Positions 1 through 5,311 of a stretch of DNA of 9,097 bases are shown piece by piece; the first letter of the stretch is position 1; the number at the start of each line of letters is the position of its first letter. This stretch comes from Micrococcales bacterium (lineage in GTDB: Bacteria > Actinomycetota > Actinomycetes > S36-B12 > UBA5976): positions 1 to 9,097 of the forward strand of contig JAHEEQ010000077.1 in the NCBI GenBank assembly GCA_024640585.1. The letters run 5' to 3'. The position numbers and the translations under genes are program-made. The notes beneath the pieces are model-generated. The model saw only the letters and a program-made list of their open reading frames with translations. It did no database searches and was not told where the DNA came from.

Positions 1-195
1 AAAGTGAAAATGACAGGCGGCGCTTCAGGTGGCTCATCAAATAACAATGGCGGATCCAACTCCGGTGCTAATGACAAGCGGTACGACTACTGCTATCAAG
101 CAACGGCCGCTGGACTCGGTCCTTACTATCGGGGAGTCGACCCTGAATACGCCTGGTATCGCGATAGCGACGGCGACGGAGTGGTTTGCGAGTAA
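1..195 (+). CDS. Excalibur calcium-binding domain protein, 5' part outside or near the window edge
   Basis: The reading frame is open from the first base and stops with TAA at 193-195, giving 64 visible residues. A Gly/Ser/Asn-rich linker (about residues 6-24) leads into a C-terminal Excalibur domain with two cysteines (near the start of the domain and the penultimate residue) and the signature DSDGDGVVCE, a DxDxDG loop typical of calcium binding. Excalibur domains are usually found at the C-terminus of secreted bacterial proteins, often beside nucleases or other extracellular enzymes. A GTG at 4 and an ATG at 10 could start a short protein, but neither gives a signal peptide, so the true start and any export signal or enzymatic domain probably lie upstream of the window. 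The domain call is firm; the role of the whole protein cannot be told. Confidence 0.8.
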   Translation, partial: KVKMTGGASGGSSNNNGGSNSGANDKRYDYCYQATAAGLGPYYRGVDPEYAWYRDSDGDGVVCE

Positions 196-221
196 TCTCT
201 AGCCACGAGGTTAGGTGAAAT

Positions 222-629
222 ATGATGACAAACCGCAATTGGCACAAACACCCTGGAGTGCGTTCAGGAGAAAAACTGTCGGTTGGAGAACGCGCAGCTG
301 ATGCCATGCGAAATGGAATGGGTTCTTGGCCTTTTGTTTTTAGCGCACTAACTTTTTTAGTTGCTTGGATTTGGGGTAATGGAGATTCGGGATTCGACCC
401 ATTTCCGTTTATTCTTTTAAATCTAGTTCTTTCATGCATTGCAGCACTGCAAGGTGCAATACTTCTGATTGCTGCAAAACGTGAAGACCAAATTTCAAGT
501 GAACTAGCAGAGCATACGTATCAAATCGACCAAGAAAATCTAGAACTAACTCGCCAAGTACATGAACTAACATTACGAATCGAAAAATTAACTCAAGAAG
601 TTCATGCTTCGATTAAAGGCAAGGAATAA
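222..629 (+). CDS. DUF1003 family membrane protein
   Basis: This 135-residue protein has the DUF1003 pattern: an ADAM-type amphipathic segment (about 26-34), a first membrane helix around residues 36-52, the conserved FDPFPFILLNLVLSC stretch that opens the second helix (about 61-85), then a charged tail. The tail (about 88-130) is rich in Glu, Leu and Lys with heptad-like spacing and probably forms a coiled coil in the cytoplasm. The biochemical role of DUF1003 proteins is not established. Two ATG codons sit side by side at 222 and 225; the purine-rich AGGTGAAAT just upstream serves either as ribosome binding site. The next gene starts one base after the stop, so the two are probably co-transcribed and translationally coupled. 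Confidence 0.85.
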   Translation: MMTNRNWHKHPGVRSGEKLSVGERAADAMRNGMGSWPFVFSALTFLVAWIWGNGDSGFDPFPFILLNLVLSCIAALQGAILLIAAKREDQISSELAEHTYQIDQENLELTRQVHELTLRIEKLTQEVHASIKGKE

Positions 630-630
630 A

Positions 631-999
631 GTGCGAATTTATTTCCCTCTTTCTAAACAAGATGTATTGGAACTGCAAAACCAGGGCAACCTGCAAGCCA
701 AAACTCGACTCGGAATTGCCATCACTGACGGATTCAAGAAAACTCTTGAAACCGAAGACGCAGATGAACTTGAACTTATTGCAGCGCTTGCCGCGAGTGA
801 TTTGAGCGAATCTTCTGCGGTTGTGAGTGTCGTAGATCTAACAGCAAGAGTTGTTGACGAAGATCTCGGGGAAGTTGAATTTGATGGCGAAATCAAACTA
901 ATTGAGTGCGAATGTTTGATGATTGCAGACGTCGAAAGCCAAGAACTAAGCTGGTTTGGAATTCAAGAGATCGATCAAGTTATAAGTGCAATTTCTTAA
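631..999 (+). CDS. DUF6912-like hypothetical protein
   Basis: This acidic protein of 122 residues begins MRIYFPLSKQDVLEL when started at GTG 631. That start is preferred over the in-frame ATG at 604 because AAGGA (621-625) lies 5 nt upstream and because the N-terminus then matches the 'MRVYVP' opening I recall for the actinobacterial DUF6912 family. A central run rich in Glu/Asp/Ala and Ser (about residues 38-65) is followed by an alternating hydrophobic pattern that suggests a beta-strand core (about 66-100). There is no signal peptide and no membrane helix, so it is likely cytoplasmic. The function of the family is unknown to me. It follows the DUF1003 gene with one base between them, and its end overlaps the convergent gene by 20 bp. 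The family name rests on memory of the N-terminal motif and size, so it is moderately sure. Confidence 0.65.
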   Translation: MRIYFPLSKQDVLELQNQGNLQAKTRLGIAITDGFKKTLETEDADELELIAALAASDLSESSAVVSVVDLTARVVDEDLGEVEFDGEIKLIECECLMIADVESQELSWFGIQEIDQVISAIS

Positions 1000-1486
1000 G
1001 CTCGTCTAGATAATGTTGGTGTTCAACATCAATTGCTTCAAGCATTTCATTTTTAATAAGTTCTTCACCAAGCTTGTCCAAAAATAAACTTACATTCACT
1101 TTAATATGTCCAGCAATAGACACAGTGCAATTGCCTGCATTTTCAAGAATCCGTAATGTCGCATTGATTCTGGCTTTATCTCGCAGTGCCGTTATTTCTG
1201 TTGTTCCGTTGCATATATTGCCAACTGGTTCTTGCCAGATGCGTTCTTCAGAAATTGCAAGAGTTTTACCAACTACAGCCTCAGCCCAACTTGGCCATTC
1301 ACCTTCAAACTCGCGATATAAATGAATAGCTGTTGAACCATCTGCGCTCGATGTAACTGAAAAATTTGGGTTCTGCGCATAAGAAGCTTCCATCAGTCTG
1401 CCAAGGCTCTTTTTATCTTTCATCAGGGACAGCAATGTTTGCAGGTCGCAAGGAACCTCAAAAGTCTTATTGAAAGAAGTGGTCAT
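980..1486 (-). CDS. DUF2505 family protein (SRPBCC/START-like fold)
   Basis: This 168-residue protein reads from ATG 1484-1486 on the minus strand to TAA at 980-982. It matches DUF2505 in length, in the opening with a short beta strand followed by a helix (FEVPCDLQTLLSLMKD), in the mid-region with LxREFEGEWPSWAEAVVGKTLAISEE, and in the C-terminal helix (about 135-166) that closes the hydrophobic cavity in SRPBCC folds. DUF2505 proteins are small actinobacterial proteins thought to bind a hydrophobic ligand; no ligand is known to me. No signal peptide or membrane helix is seen. No good Shine-Dalgarno stands before the ATG. Its 3' end overlaps the end of the convergent DUF6912-like gene, and it is divergent from the tad operon. 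Confidence 0.7.
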   Translation of the reverse strand: MTTSFNKTFEVPCDLQTLLSLMKDKKSLGRLMEASYAQNPNFSVTSSADGSTAIHLYREFEGEWPSWAEAVVGKTLAISEERIWQEPVGNICNGTTEITALRDKARINATLRILENAGNCTVSIAGHIKVNVSLFLDKLGEELIKNEMLEAIDVEHQHYLDELKKLHL

Positions 1487-1586
1487 GGCATGAGTATTGC
1501 ATCCAAAGGTGCCAATTGATCGTTACGCAAAGTGACTTTTTGTGAACTTTCTAAATCGTAAGTGGATGTCGTCTAATAGATGAGAT

Positions 1587-1619
1587 TTGACCTTTCATTG
1601 CTGAATTAAGAAATCTAAT
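1587..1619 (+). promoter_or_regulatory. Candidate promoter for the small RNA and/or tad operon
   Basis: TTGACC (1587-1592) resembles a -35 box and TCTAAT (1614-1619) matches the -10 consensus at five of six positions. The 21-nt spacing is longer than the optimal 16-18, so the two may not work together; actinobacterial promoters often rely on the -10 alone. Initiation from TCTAAT would begin about 1626, directly at the base of the first hairpin, which is why this -10 is worth listing. A second TCTAAT occurs at 1572-1577. Confidence 0.3.
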
Positions 1620-1625
1620 TTTCGC

Positions 1626-1687
1626 CTGCCAATTCCCCCGGTTGGTGGCTGTGGGCCTTCCCTGAACAGGCCCACAGCCTCTCTTTT
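1626..1687 (+). ncRNA. Putative small RNA with two hairpins, resembling actinobacterial 6C RNA
   Basis: Two hairpins follow each other with one base between them. Hairpin 1 pairs CCAATT (1629-1634) with GGTTGG (1640-1645), including two G-U pairs, around a loop of exactly five C (1635-1639). Hairpin 2 is a perfect 11-bp stem with a loop containing CCC and a T-rich tail. The known actinobacterial 6C RNA consists of two hairpins with C-rich loops, the last acting as terminator, and in Mycobacterium tuberculosis this RNA (B11) lies beside the tad-like locus. Here the C run is five rather than six and the second loop is not truly C-rich, so the match is partial. No coding gene on this strand lies just upstream, so the terminator-like structure needs some transcript to end, which supports a small RNA of about 60 nt. 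The alternative is a leader or attenuator of the tad operon. Confidence 0.4.
1647..1687 (+). terminator. Rho-independent terminator-like hairpin just before tadA
   Basis: GGCTGTGGGCC (1647-1657) pairs perfectly with GGCCCACAGCC (1669-1679) around an 11-nt loop, and is followed by TCTCTTTT (1680-1687). The stem and T tail are oriented for the plus strand. It lies 11 nt before the TTG and 14 nt before the GTG candidate start of tadA, so any transcript that begins upstream must read through it to express the operon. Confidence 0.65.
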
Positions 1688-1698
1688 AGAAAGCAGCA

Positions 1699-2652
1699 TT
1701 GGTGAGCCACCTTGATTTAGAACTTTTGATGCAGGATGAAAACTTAGAAGAAATTTGGGTTAACTCGCCTTCAAGTATTTTTGTCTCGCGCAATGGTGTT
1801 AGCTATCAAGTCGATTTGAATGTTAATAGCGATGACGTTGCGTTGTGGGTTGAAAGAATGTTGCTTAATAGCAATCGACGACTGGACATGTCGCAACCAT
1901 TCGTGGATGCAACTTTAAAAGACGGATCGCGGTTGCATGTTGTAATTCCTGACATTGTGCAGAAATTTTGGTCGGTGAATGTTCGCAAGCATTTGAAGAA
2001 GTTCAGGGAAATTAGTGACCTGGTTGAAGACGACGTGCTTTCACAAAGTGATGCGGATTATTTAATTTCCAAAATTGCGCAAGGCAAAAGCGTGATTGTG
2101 GCTGGCGGAACTGGTGCCGGAAAAACAACTTTGCTCAATTGCTTACTAGGTGAAGTGGATCCAAACGAGCGAATTATCACTTGCGAAGAGGTTTTTGAAA
2201 TCTCCCTAAATCACAAAGACTGGGTCGCAATGCAAACGCGACCAGGTTCGATTGAAGGAAAGGGTGAAGTAAATCTAAGGCATTTAGTTCGCGAAGCACT
2301 TCGTATGCGACCTGAACGCCTCGTCCTAGGGGAGGTTCGACAATCTGAATGTTTTGATTTGTTGCTAGCGTTAAATAGTGGTCAACCTGGCATGGCAACA
2401 ATTCATGCAAACTCAAGTCGCGAAGCAGTTTTGAAACTATGCACTCTTCCGCTTCTTGCTGGCTCAAATGTGACACCTGGATTCGTTGTGCCTATGGTGG
2501 CAAATGCTGTTGACGTGATTGTGCATATAGCTCGTGAGAAAGATGGCAAGCGCAGAGTCACTTCAATCTCAGAAGTAACTGGGGAAGTGGTAGATGGATT
2601 CCCAGAAACAGTCAACCACATTTTCTCGACTAATCTTCAAAAGGTTTCGTAA
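1699..2652 (+). CDS. tadA: TadA/CpaF-family secretion ATPase of the Tad pilus
   Basis: This is the hexameric ATPase that powers assembly of Tad/Flp-type pili at the cytoplasmic face of the membrane. The 317 residues contain an N-terminal domain ending near SRLHVVIPDI (about 77-86), a Walker A motif GGTGAGKT (136-143), the Walker B region RLVLGEVR (about 207-214) and the His box GMATIHAN (231-238), all in the order and spacing of type II/IV secretion ATPases. It is shorter than typical CpaF proteins of 400 residues or more because it lacks the usual N-terminal extension. An in-frame TAG at 1687-1689 limits the start to TTG 1699 or GTG 1702; GTG is the commoner codon, and AGAAAG upstream is only a weak ribosome site. 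It is the first gene of the operon, and its stop overlaps the tadB ATG by one base. No TadZ/CpaE gene precedes it. Confidence 0.93.
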   Translation: MVSHLDLELLMQDENLEEIWVNSPSSIFVSRNGVSYQVDLNVNSDDVALWVERMLLNSNRRLDMSQPFVDATLKDGSRLHVVIPDIVQKFWSVNVRKHLKKFREISDLVEDDVLSQSDADYLISKIAQGKSVIVAGGTGAGKTTLLNCLLGEVDPNERIITCEEVFEISLNHKDWVAMQTRPGSIEGKGEVNLRHLVREALRMRPERLVLGEVRQSECFDLLLALNSGQPGMATIHANSSREAVLKLCTLPLLAGSNVTPGFVVPMVANAVDVIVHIAREKDGKRRVTSISEVTGEVVDGFPETVNHIFSTNLQKVS

Positions 2653-3287
2653 TGGGAACTCTAATTGGGTTTATTTTCGGTGGTGGATTCGTGATAGCTC
2701 TCTCAGCTCTGCTTAATGTGAAACCTCAAAGGCCAAGTGTTGAGATTCCCGAAAAACATTGGCCACAATATTGTGATGATATTTCAGCTGGAGTTCGAGC
2801 AGGACTTTCTATTTCTGAATCGACCTGGCTTGCTGCAAATTCATTACCTCAGTTTTTGCAAAACCGATTTGAAGAGGCGAGATTAGATTGCACAAACGGA
2901 ATTTCATTCTCGCGTAAATTGGCAGATTTGAATGTTGAGCTCGACAATCCAACATTCGCAAGGATCGCACACCTAATCACAACTGCACTTTCCCAGAATG
3001 CAGGTGCGGTTGCTTCATTGCTGAATGAATTTGCTCAGAATCTTCGCACTGACATTGCTTTAGTGAATGAAATTGCTGGAAAACAAGCAGTTACGAAAGT
3101 GTCGGCTAAGGTTGCCGCATTCGCACCGATTGTAGTTTTACTTTTGACATCTACTCGTTCGACAGTGCGCGATGCGTTTTTAACCACTTCTGGGTTAATA
3201 GTTATCGCTGGGGCAATGTCAGTAACTTTGTTTTCGTATTTGCTAATGCGAAGTATTTCTGAAATCAAGGTACTCAATGCGCGCTAA
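2652..3287 (+). CDS. tadB: TadB-like inner-membrane platform protein (T2SSF domain)
   Basis: This 211-residue protein has an N-terminal membrane helix (about 4-22), a cytoplasmic helical T2SSF/GspF-type domain (about 38-150) with the typical PxFARIAHLITTALSQNAGAV-like core, and two C-terminal membrane helices (about 151-166 and 178-200). TadB and TadC form the inner-membrane platform that couples ATP hydrolysis by TadA to pilin extraction. It is shorter than proteobacterial TadB (about 300 residues), as actinobacterial versions tend to be. The ATG at 2652 overlaps the tadA stop (TAATG), implying translational coupling, and its last 11 bases overlap tadC. The order directly after tadA supports the TadB name; similarity alone would only say T2SSF-domain protein. 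Confidence 0.85.
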   Translation: MGTLIGFIFGGGFVIALSALLNVKPQRPSVEIPEKHWPQYCDDISAGVRAGLSISESTWLAANSLPQFLQNRFEEARLDCTNGISFSRKLADLNVELDNPTFARIAHLITTALSQNAGAVASLLNEFAQNLRTDIALVNEIAGKQAVTKVSAKVAAFAPIVVLLLTSTRSTVRDAFLTTSGLIVIAGAMSVTLFSYLLMRSISEIKVLNAR

Positions 3288-4023
3288 CTTTGGGAATTTA
3301 TTAGGGCTGGTATTTTCGTTTGGAATCATGTTTGCCGCGAAGCCTTTTTTAACTCTTGCACTTAAAAAGAGATTAATCTCTGACAAAATTACAAAATTTG
3401 CAAATGATTCAGATTTTGCATACAAAGTCGTATTCGCACTAATCAGTGGGTCTGTGGCGGCCCTTGGAATTGGAGTGTGGCTAAGGCTCGCATTTGCAAC
3501 CATGCTTGCTTTGCCATTCGGGGCAATTCTTGGGTTAAGAATCGCTGAAGCAAATCTGAAGAATAGGGCAGTCGACTATGACCTTCGATTGCGCCTCAGC
3601 AGTGGCGCTTTCATAGATGTAATTAGTTTGTGCATGAATAGCGGTTTGCCAATCCGCAGTGCAATTGTCGAATCGTGTCAAAGATCAGGTTCGGAAATTA
3701 CAAATATATGGCAACAAATTTCAAGGGATTTAACGGCAGAGATTCCATTCACAAAACATTTGGCGGATATTTCGATTGCTAATCGAGAAAACGTTATGGG
3801 CAGAATTGCACGTACCCTCTTGATCTCTCAAGAACGAGGAACACCTATTACTGCGACTTTGAACAGCCTCTCTGCGGAAATCAGAAGTGAGACTAGAAGG
3901 CAACTTCTTGAGATAGCAGCCAAAAAGGATGTTGCGATGATGGTGCCAGTTGTATTTGGAATCTTGCCGAGCATCACGGCAGTAGCTTTATATCCAGCAT
4001 TCATTTCATTATCAATTATGTAA
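3277..4023 (+). CDS. tadC: TadC-like inner-membrane platform protein (T2SSF domain)
   Basis: This 248-residue protein carries one N-terminal hydrophobic stretch (about 6-29), a second pair of helices (about 50-92), a T2SSF domain (about 103-215) with the typical FIDVISLCMNSGLPIRSAI helix and the later RIARTLLISQERGTPI segment, and a final membrane helix (about 222-246). It is the second platform subunit of the Tad machine and is expected to pair with TadB. Start ATG 3277 lies inside the end of tadB (11-bp overlap). Ten bases separate its stop from the next gene, and those bases hold the strongest ribosome binding site of the operon. Confidence 0.88.
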   Translation: MRANFGNLLGLVFSFGIMFAAKPFLTLALKKRLISDKITKFANDSDFAYKVVFALISGSVAALGIGVWLRLAFATMLALPFGAILGLRIAEANLKNRAVDYDLRLRLSSGAFIDVISLCMNSGLPIRSAIVESCQRSGSEITNIWQQISRDLTAEIPFTKHLADISIANRENVMGRIARTLLISQERGTPITATLNSLSAEIRSETRRQLLEIAAKKDVAMMVPVVFGILPSITAVALYPAFISLSIM

Positions 4024-4030
4024 AGAGGAG
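4024..4030 (+). promoter_or_regulatory. Strong Shine-Dalgarno before the pilin-like gene
   Basis: AGAGGAG ends 3 nt before the ATG at 4034. It is the best match to the anti-Shine-Dalgarno sequence in the tad operon, whose other starts overlap upstream genes and have weak sites. This fits a major pilin needed in larger amounts than the assembly proteins. Confidence 0.65.
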
Positions 4031-4033
4031 AAT

Positions 4034-4207
4034 ATGAGAAAGTTAATAAAAATAAAACAATTAATCGCGAACCAAGCTGGAGATGTGCCTGGATGGGTAT
4101 TAGTCACGGTAATGACTGCAGGACTTGTCACAGGCATCTGGGTAGTTGCGGATGGCCAACTAAATGATGTCCTCGACAATGCGATAACTAGTGTTGCATT
4201 CAATTAA
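4034..4207 (+). CDS. Short Flp-pilin-like peptide (57 residues), likely major pilin
   Basis: The ORF runs from ATG 4034 to TAA 4205-4207. It begins with a basic leader (MRKLIKIK), then NQAG, then GDVPGWVLVTVMTAGLV-like hydrophobic sequence (residues 21-39) and a short polar tail ending in AFN. A basic leader, Gly at 16, one hydrophobic helix and a total of 50-70 residues are the hallmarks of Flp-type pilins, and the position directly after tadC is where actinobacterial tad loci carry them. If cleavage follows Gly16, the mature start is DVPGW, without the usual Glu at +5. The GDVPGWVLVT signature appears, from memory, in other actinobacterial tad loci as an unannotated small protein. The gene overlaps the next one by up to 17 bp. 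The role as pilin is inferred from context and architecture. Confidence 0.8.
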   Translation: MRKLIKIKQLIANQAGDVPGWVLVTVMTAGLVTGIWVVADGQLNDVLDNAITSVAFN

Positions 4208-4478
4208 AAGGAAACTAAAAAGCGAGAAAGGCTCGGCAGTTGTTGGTTTTGCTGTCGGTGCCCCTTTCGTGCTTTTTGTTTTTATTGGCTTTATCGATGT
4301 GACGCATATGGCATGGAAGACCACAGTCAGCCAATTCCGCGAGAAAGGAAGACTTCAGGAATTTGCTTTGTCTACTGAATTGCAAACGCCTCCAGGACTT
4401 TATGTTCAGCAAATTGACGAAATAGGGATTACACATTCAAAAGGTTCCAATTGGAATTTATGGCGCATAAAAGAGTGA
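4191..4478 (+). CDS. TadE-like minor pilin / pseudopilin
   Basis: This 95-residue protein has a basic leader, then EKG followed by SAVVGFAVGAPFVLFVF, a membrane helix of about residues 15-37, and a small soluble C-terminal part. This follows the TadE pattern, normally G-(S/A)-A-x-V-E-F-x-x-x-x-P, except that the Glu at +5 is replaced by Gly19. Start choice is GTG 4191 or TTG 4194, both inside the end of the pilin gene (17- or 14-bp overlap); no good Shine-Dalgarno precedes either, so translation probably depends on ribosomes finishing the upstream gene. TadE proteins are minor pilins, or pilus tip or anchor components, of Tad systems. The family is likely; the exact role is inferred. Confidence 0.75.
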   Translation: MLHSIKRKLKSEKGSAVVGFAVGAPFVLFVFIGFIDVTHMAWKTTVSQFREKGRLQEFALSTELQTPPGLYVQQIDEIGITHSKGSNWNLWRIKE

Positions 4479-4846
4479 TGAATAGCGGAAATGTAGCGCT
4501 AGAACTGGTAGTCGCTATTTCTTTAACTGTGACATTCGTTTTGCCGAGCGCTGAAATGGTTAGTCAGATTTTTCGATCAAAGACTGAATTGACTGAATCA
4601 TTTACGGTCTTGAGCAGGACTTTTCAAATTACTCCGTACGATTCTGTAAAAATGAACATGAACACTGTAAGAGTTTTGCTGCAAAGGGAATCTAAGCGAA
4701 ATCTGCGTATTCTGTTGAATTACAACACAAATTCCGACGGGCTTGTCGATTCTGTCACCATCAAGTCAATAATTGAAACAGGCTCGATTGGGATTACCGA
4801 ATTGTCAGAGTCAGAAGTTGTAAAGCGATCAGTCTATGTTTCGTAA
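4460..4846 (+). CDS. TadE/TadF-like minor pilin
   Basis: Started at ATG 4460, this 128-residue protein has a basic leader (MAHKRV), Gly10, then NVALELVVAISLTVTFVLP with Glu15 at position +5, and a helix of about 11-29. It is the only one of the four small pilus proteins here that keeps the canonical Gly/Glu+5 prepilin motif. The rest is a soluble domain of about 95 residues with alternating strands and no cysteines. Alternative starts are TTG 4451, GTG 4475 and ATG 4478; the last overlaps the upstream stop as TGATG, but 4460 is preferred because it gives a positively charged leader and a GGA site upstream. Its last 11 bases overlap the next gene. The call as TadE/TadF-like is based on N-terminal pattern and operon position. 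Confidence 0.75.
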   Translation: MAHKRVMNSGNVALELVVAISLTVTFVLPSAEMVSQIFRSKTELTESFTVLSRTFQITPYDSVKMNMNTVRVLLQRESKRNLRILLNYNTNSDGLVDSVTIKSIIETGSIGITELSESEVVKRSVYVS

Positions 4847-5279
4847 AAATATTAGAAGTGAATCAGGAACTGTTTTACTTTGGACAATTGGTGTTTTCTC
4901 GGTCTCATTGCTCGTTTTGGGGGCACTTATTTCGCTAACAAGCTATTTTTCTCAATCAATGGAACTTCAATCCAAACTCGAGATCGCGACAACAAATGCG
5001 TCTGACCATTTGGATTTCGAAACCTTTTATCAGACTGGTGACATAGAGGATGTGGTGTTCTTCGAATCTGAAATGTTAGCTGCCGTTGCTATTGACCTAA
5101 TGCAAATTAAAAGGGAGTTTGGAAGTTATCAAATTCTCGAGTGGAGAGTTATTGGAAATGAGTTCTGGATTGAAATATCGCATCCTTGGCATCCACCCCT
5201 AGGTGATTTCTCGGTTTTACCCAACGTAGTGACGGCAAAAGTGCATTTGAAACTAGATTCCAACCGACATCTGCAATAG
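4836..5279 (+). CDS. TadG-like / secretion-neighbourhood TadE-like protein
   Basis: This 147-residue protein starts [11 protein letters not shown] and continues with [21 protein letters not shown], a helix of about residues 12-38, followed by a region (about 40-60) rich in Gln, Glu and Ala. This arrangement is like the third small protein of actinobacterial tad loci (the 'helicase/secretion neighborhood TadE-like' proteins, e.g. the Rv3654c type), although the usual Ala-rich 'AADLAALAA' segment is degraded to [11 protein letters not shown]. Position +5 after Gly11 is Trp rather than Glu. It is the last gene of the tad operon, overlapping the previous gene by 11 bp, with only 32 bp to prfB and no terminator between. 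Role inferred from context. Confidence 0.65.
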   Translation: MFRKNIRSESGTVLLWTIGVFSVSLLVLGALISLTSYFSQSMELQSKLEIATTNASDHLDFETFYQTGDIEDVVFFESEMLAAVAIDLMQIKREFGSYQILEWRVIGNEFWIEISHPWHPPLGDFSVLPNVVTAKVHLKLDSNRHLQ

Positions 5280-5311
5280 CTTCGGCAAGCGAACCCTTAC
5301 TCTTCGCCCAT

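Larger units (their letters stand above)
1487..1698. other. Divergent intergenic region between the DUF2505-like gene and the tad operon
   Basis: This 212-bp stretch has no plausible coding frame. It must hold the promoter of the leftward DUF2505-like gene and the control region of the rightward tad genes. Its left half (1487-1620) is AT-rich with an imperfect tandem repeat, GTGACTTT then GTGAACTTT (1532-1550). Its right half (about 1623-1687) switches to GC-rich sequence with two consecutive hairpins, described separately. No tRNA-like fold is seen. Confidence 0.8.

Noticed and set aside
604..630. ATG 604 as the start of the DUF6912-like gene
   Set aside because: It would overlap the upstream gene by 26 bp, add an atypical basic N-terminus and ignore the AAGGA site placed correctly for GTG 631.
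1074..1325. Plus-strand ORF (83 codons) opposite the DUF2505-like gene
   Set aside because: It is a shadow of the minus-strand gene, which has the better family match and composition.
1532..1550. Imperfect tandem GTGACTTT / GTGAACTTT as a regulator operator
   Set aside because: It is short, imperfect and occurs once; without conservation it cannot be told from chance in AT-rich sequence.
5278..5291. Small GCTT/AAGC hairpin between the last tad gene and prfB as a terminator
   Set aside because: The stem is only four base pairs and no T tail follows, so it is within chance.
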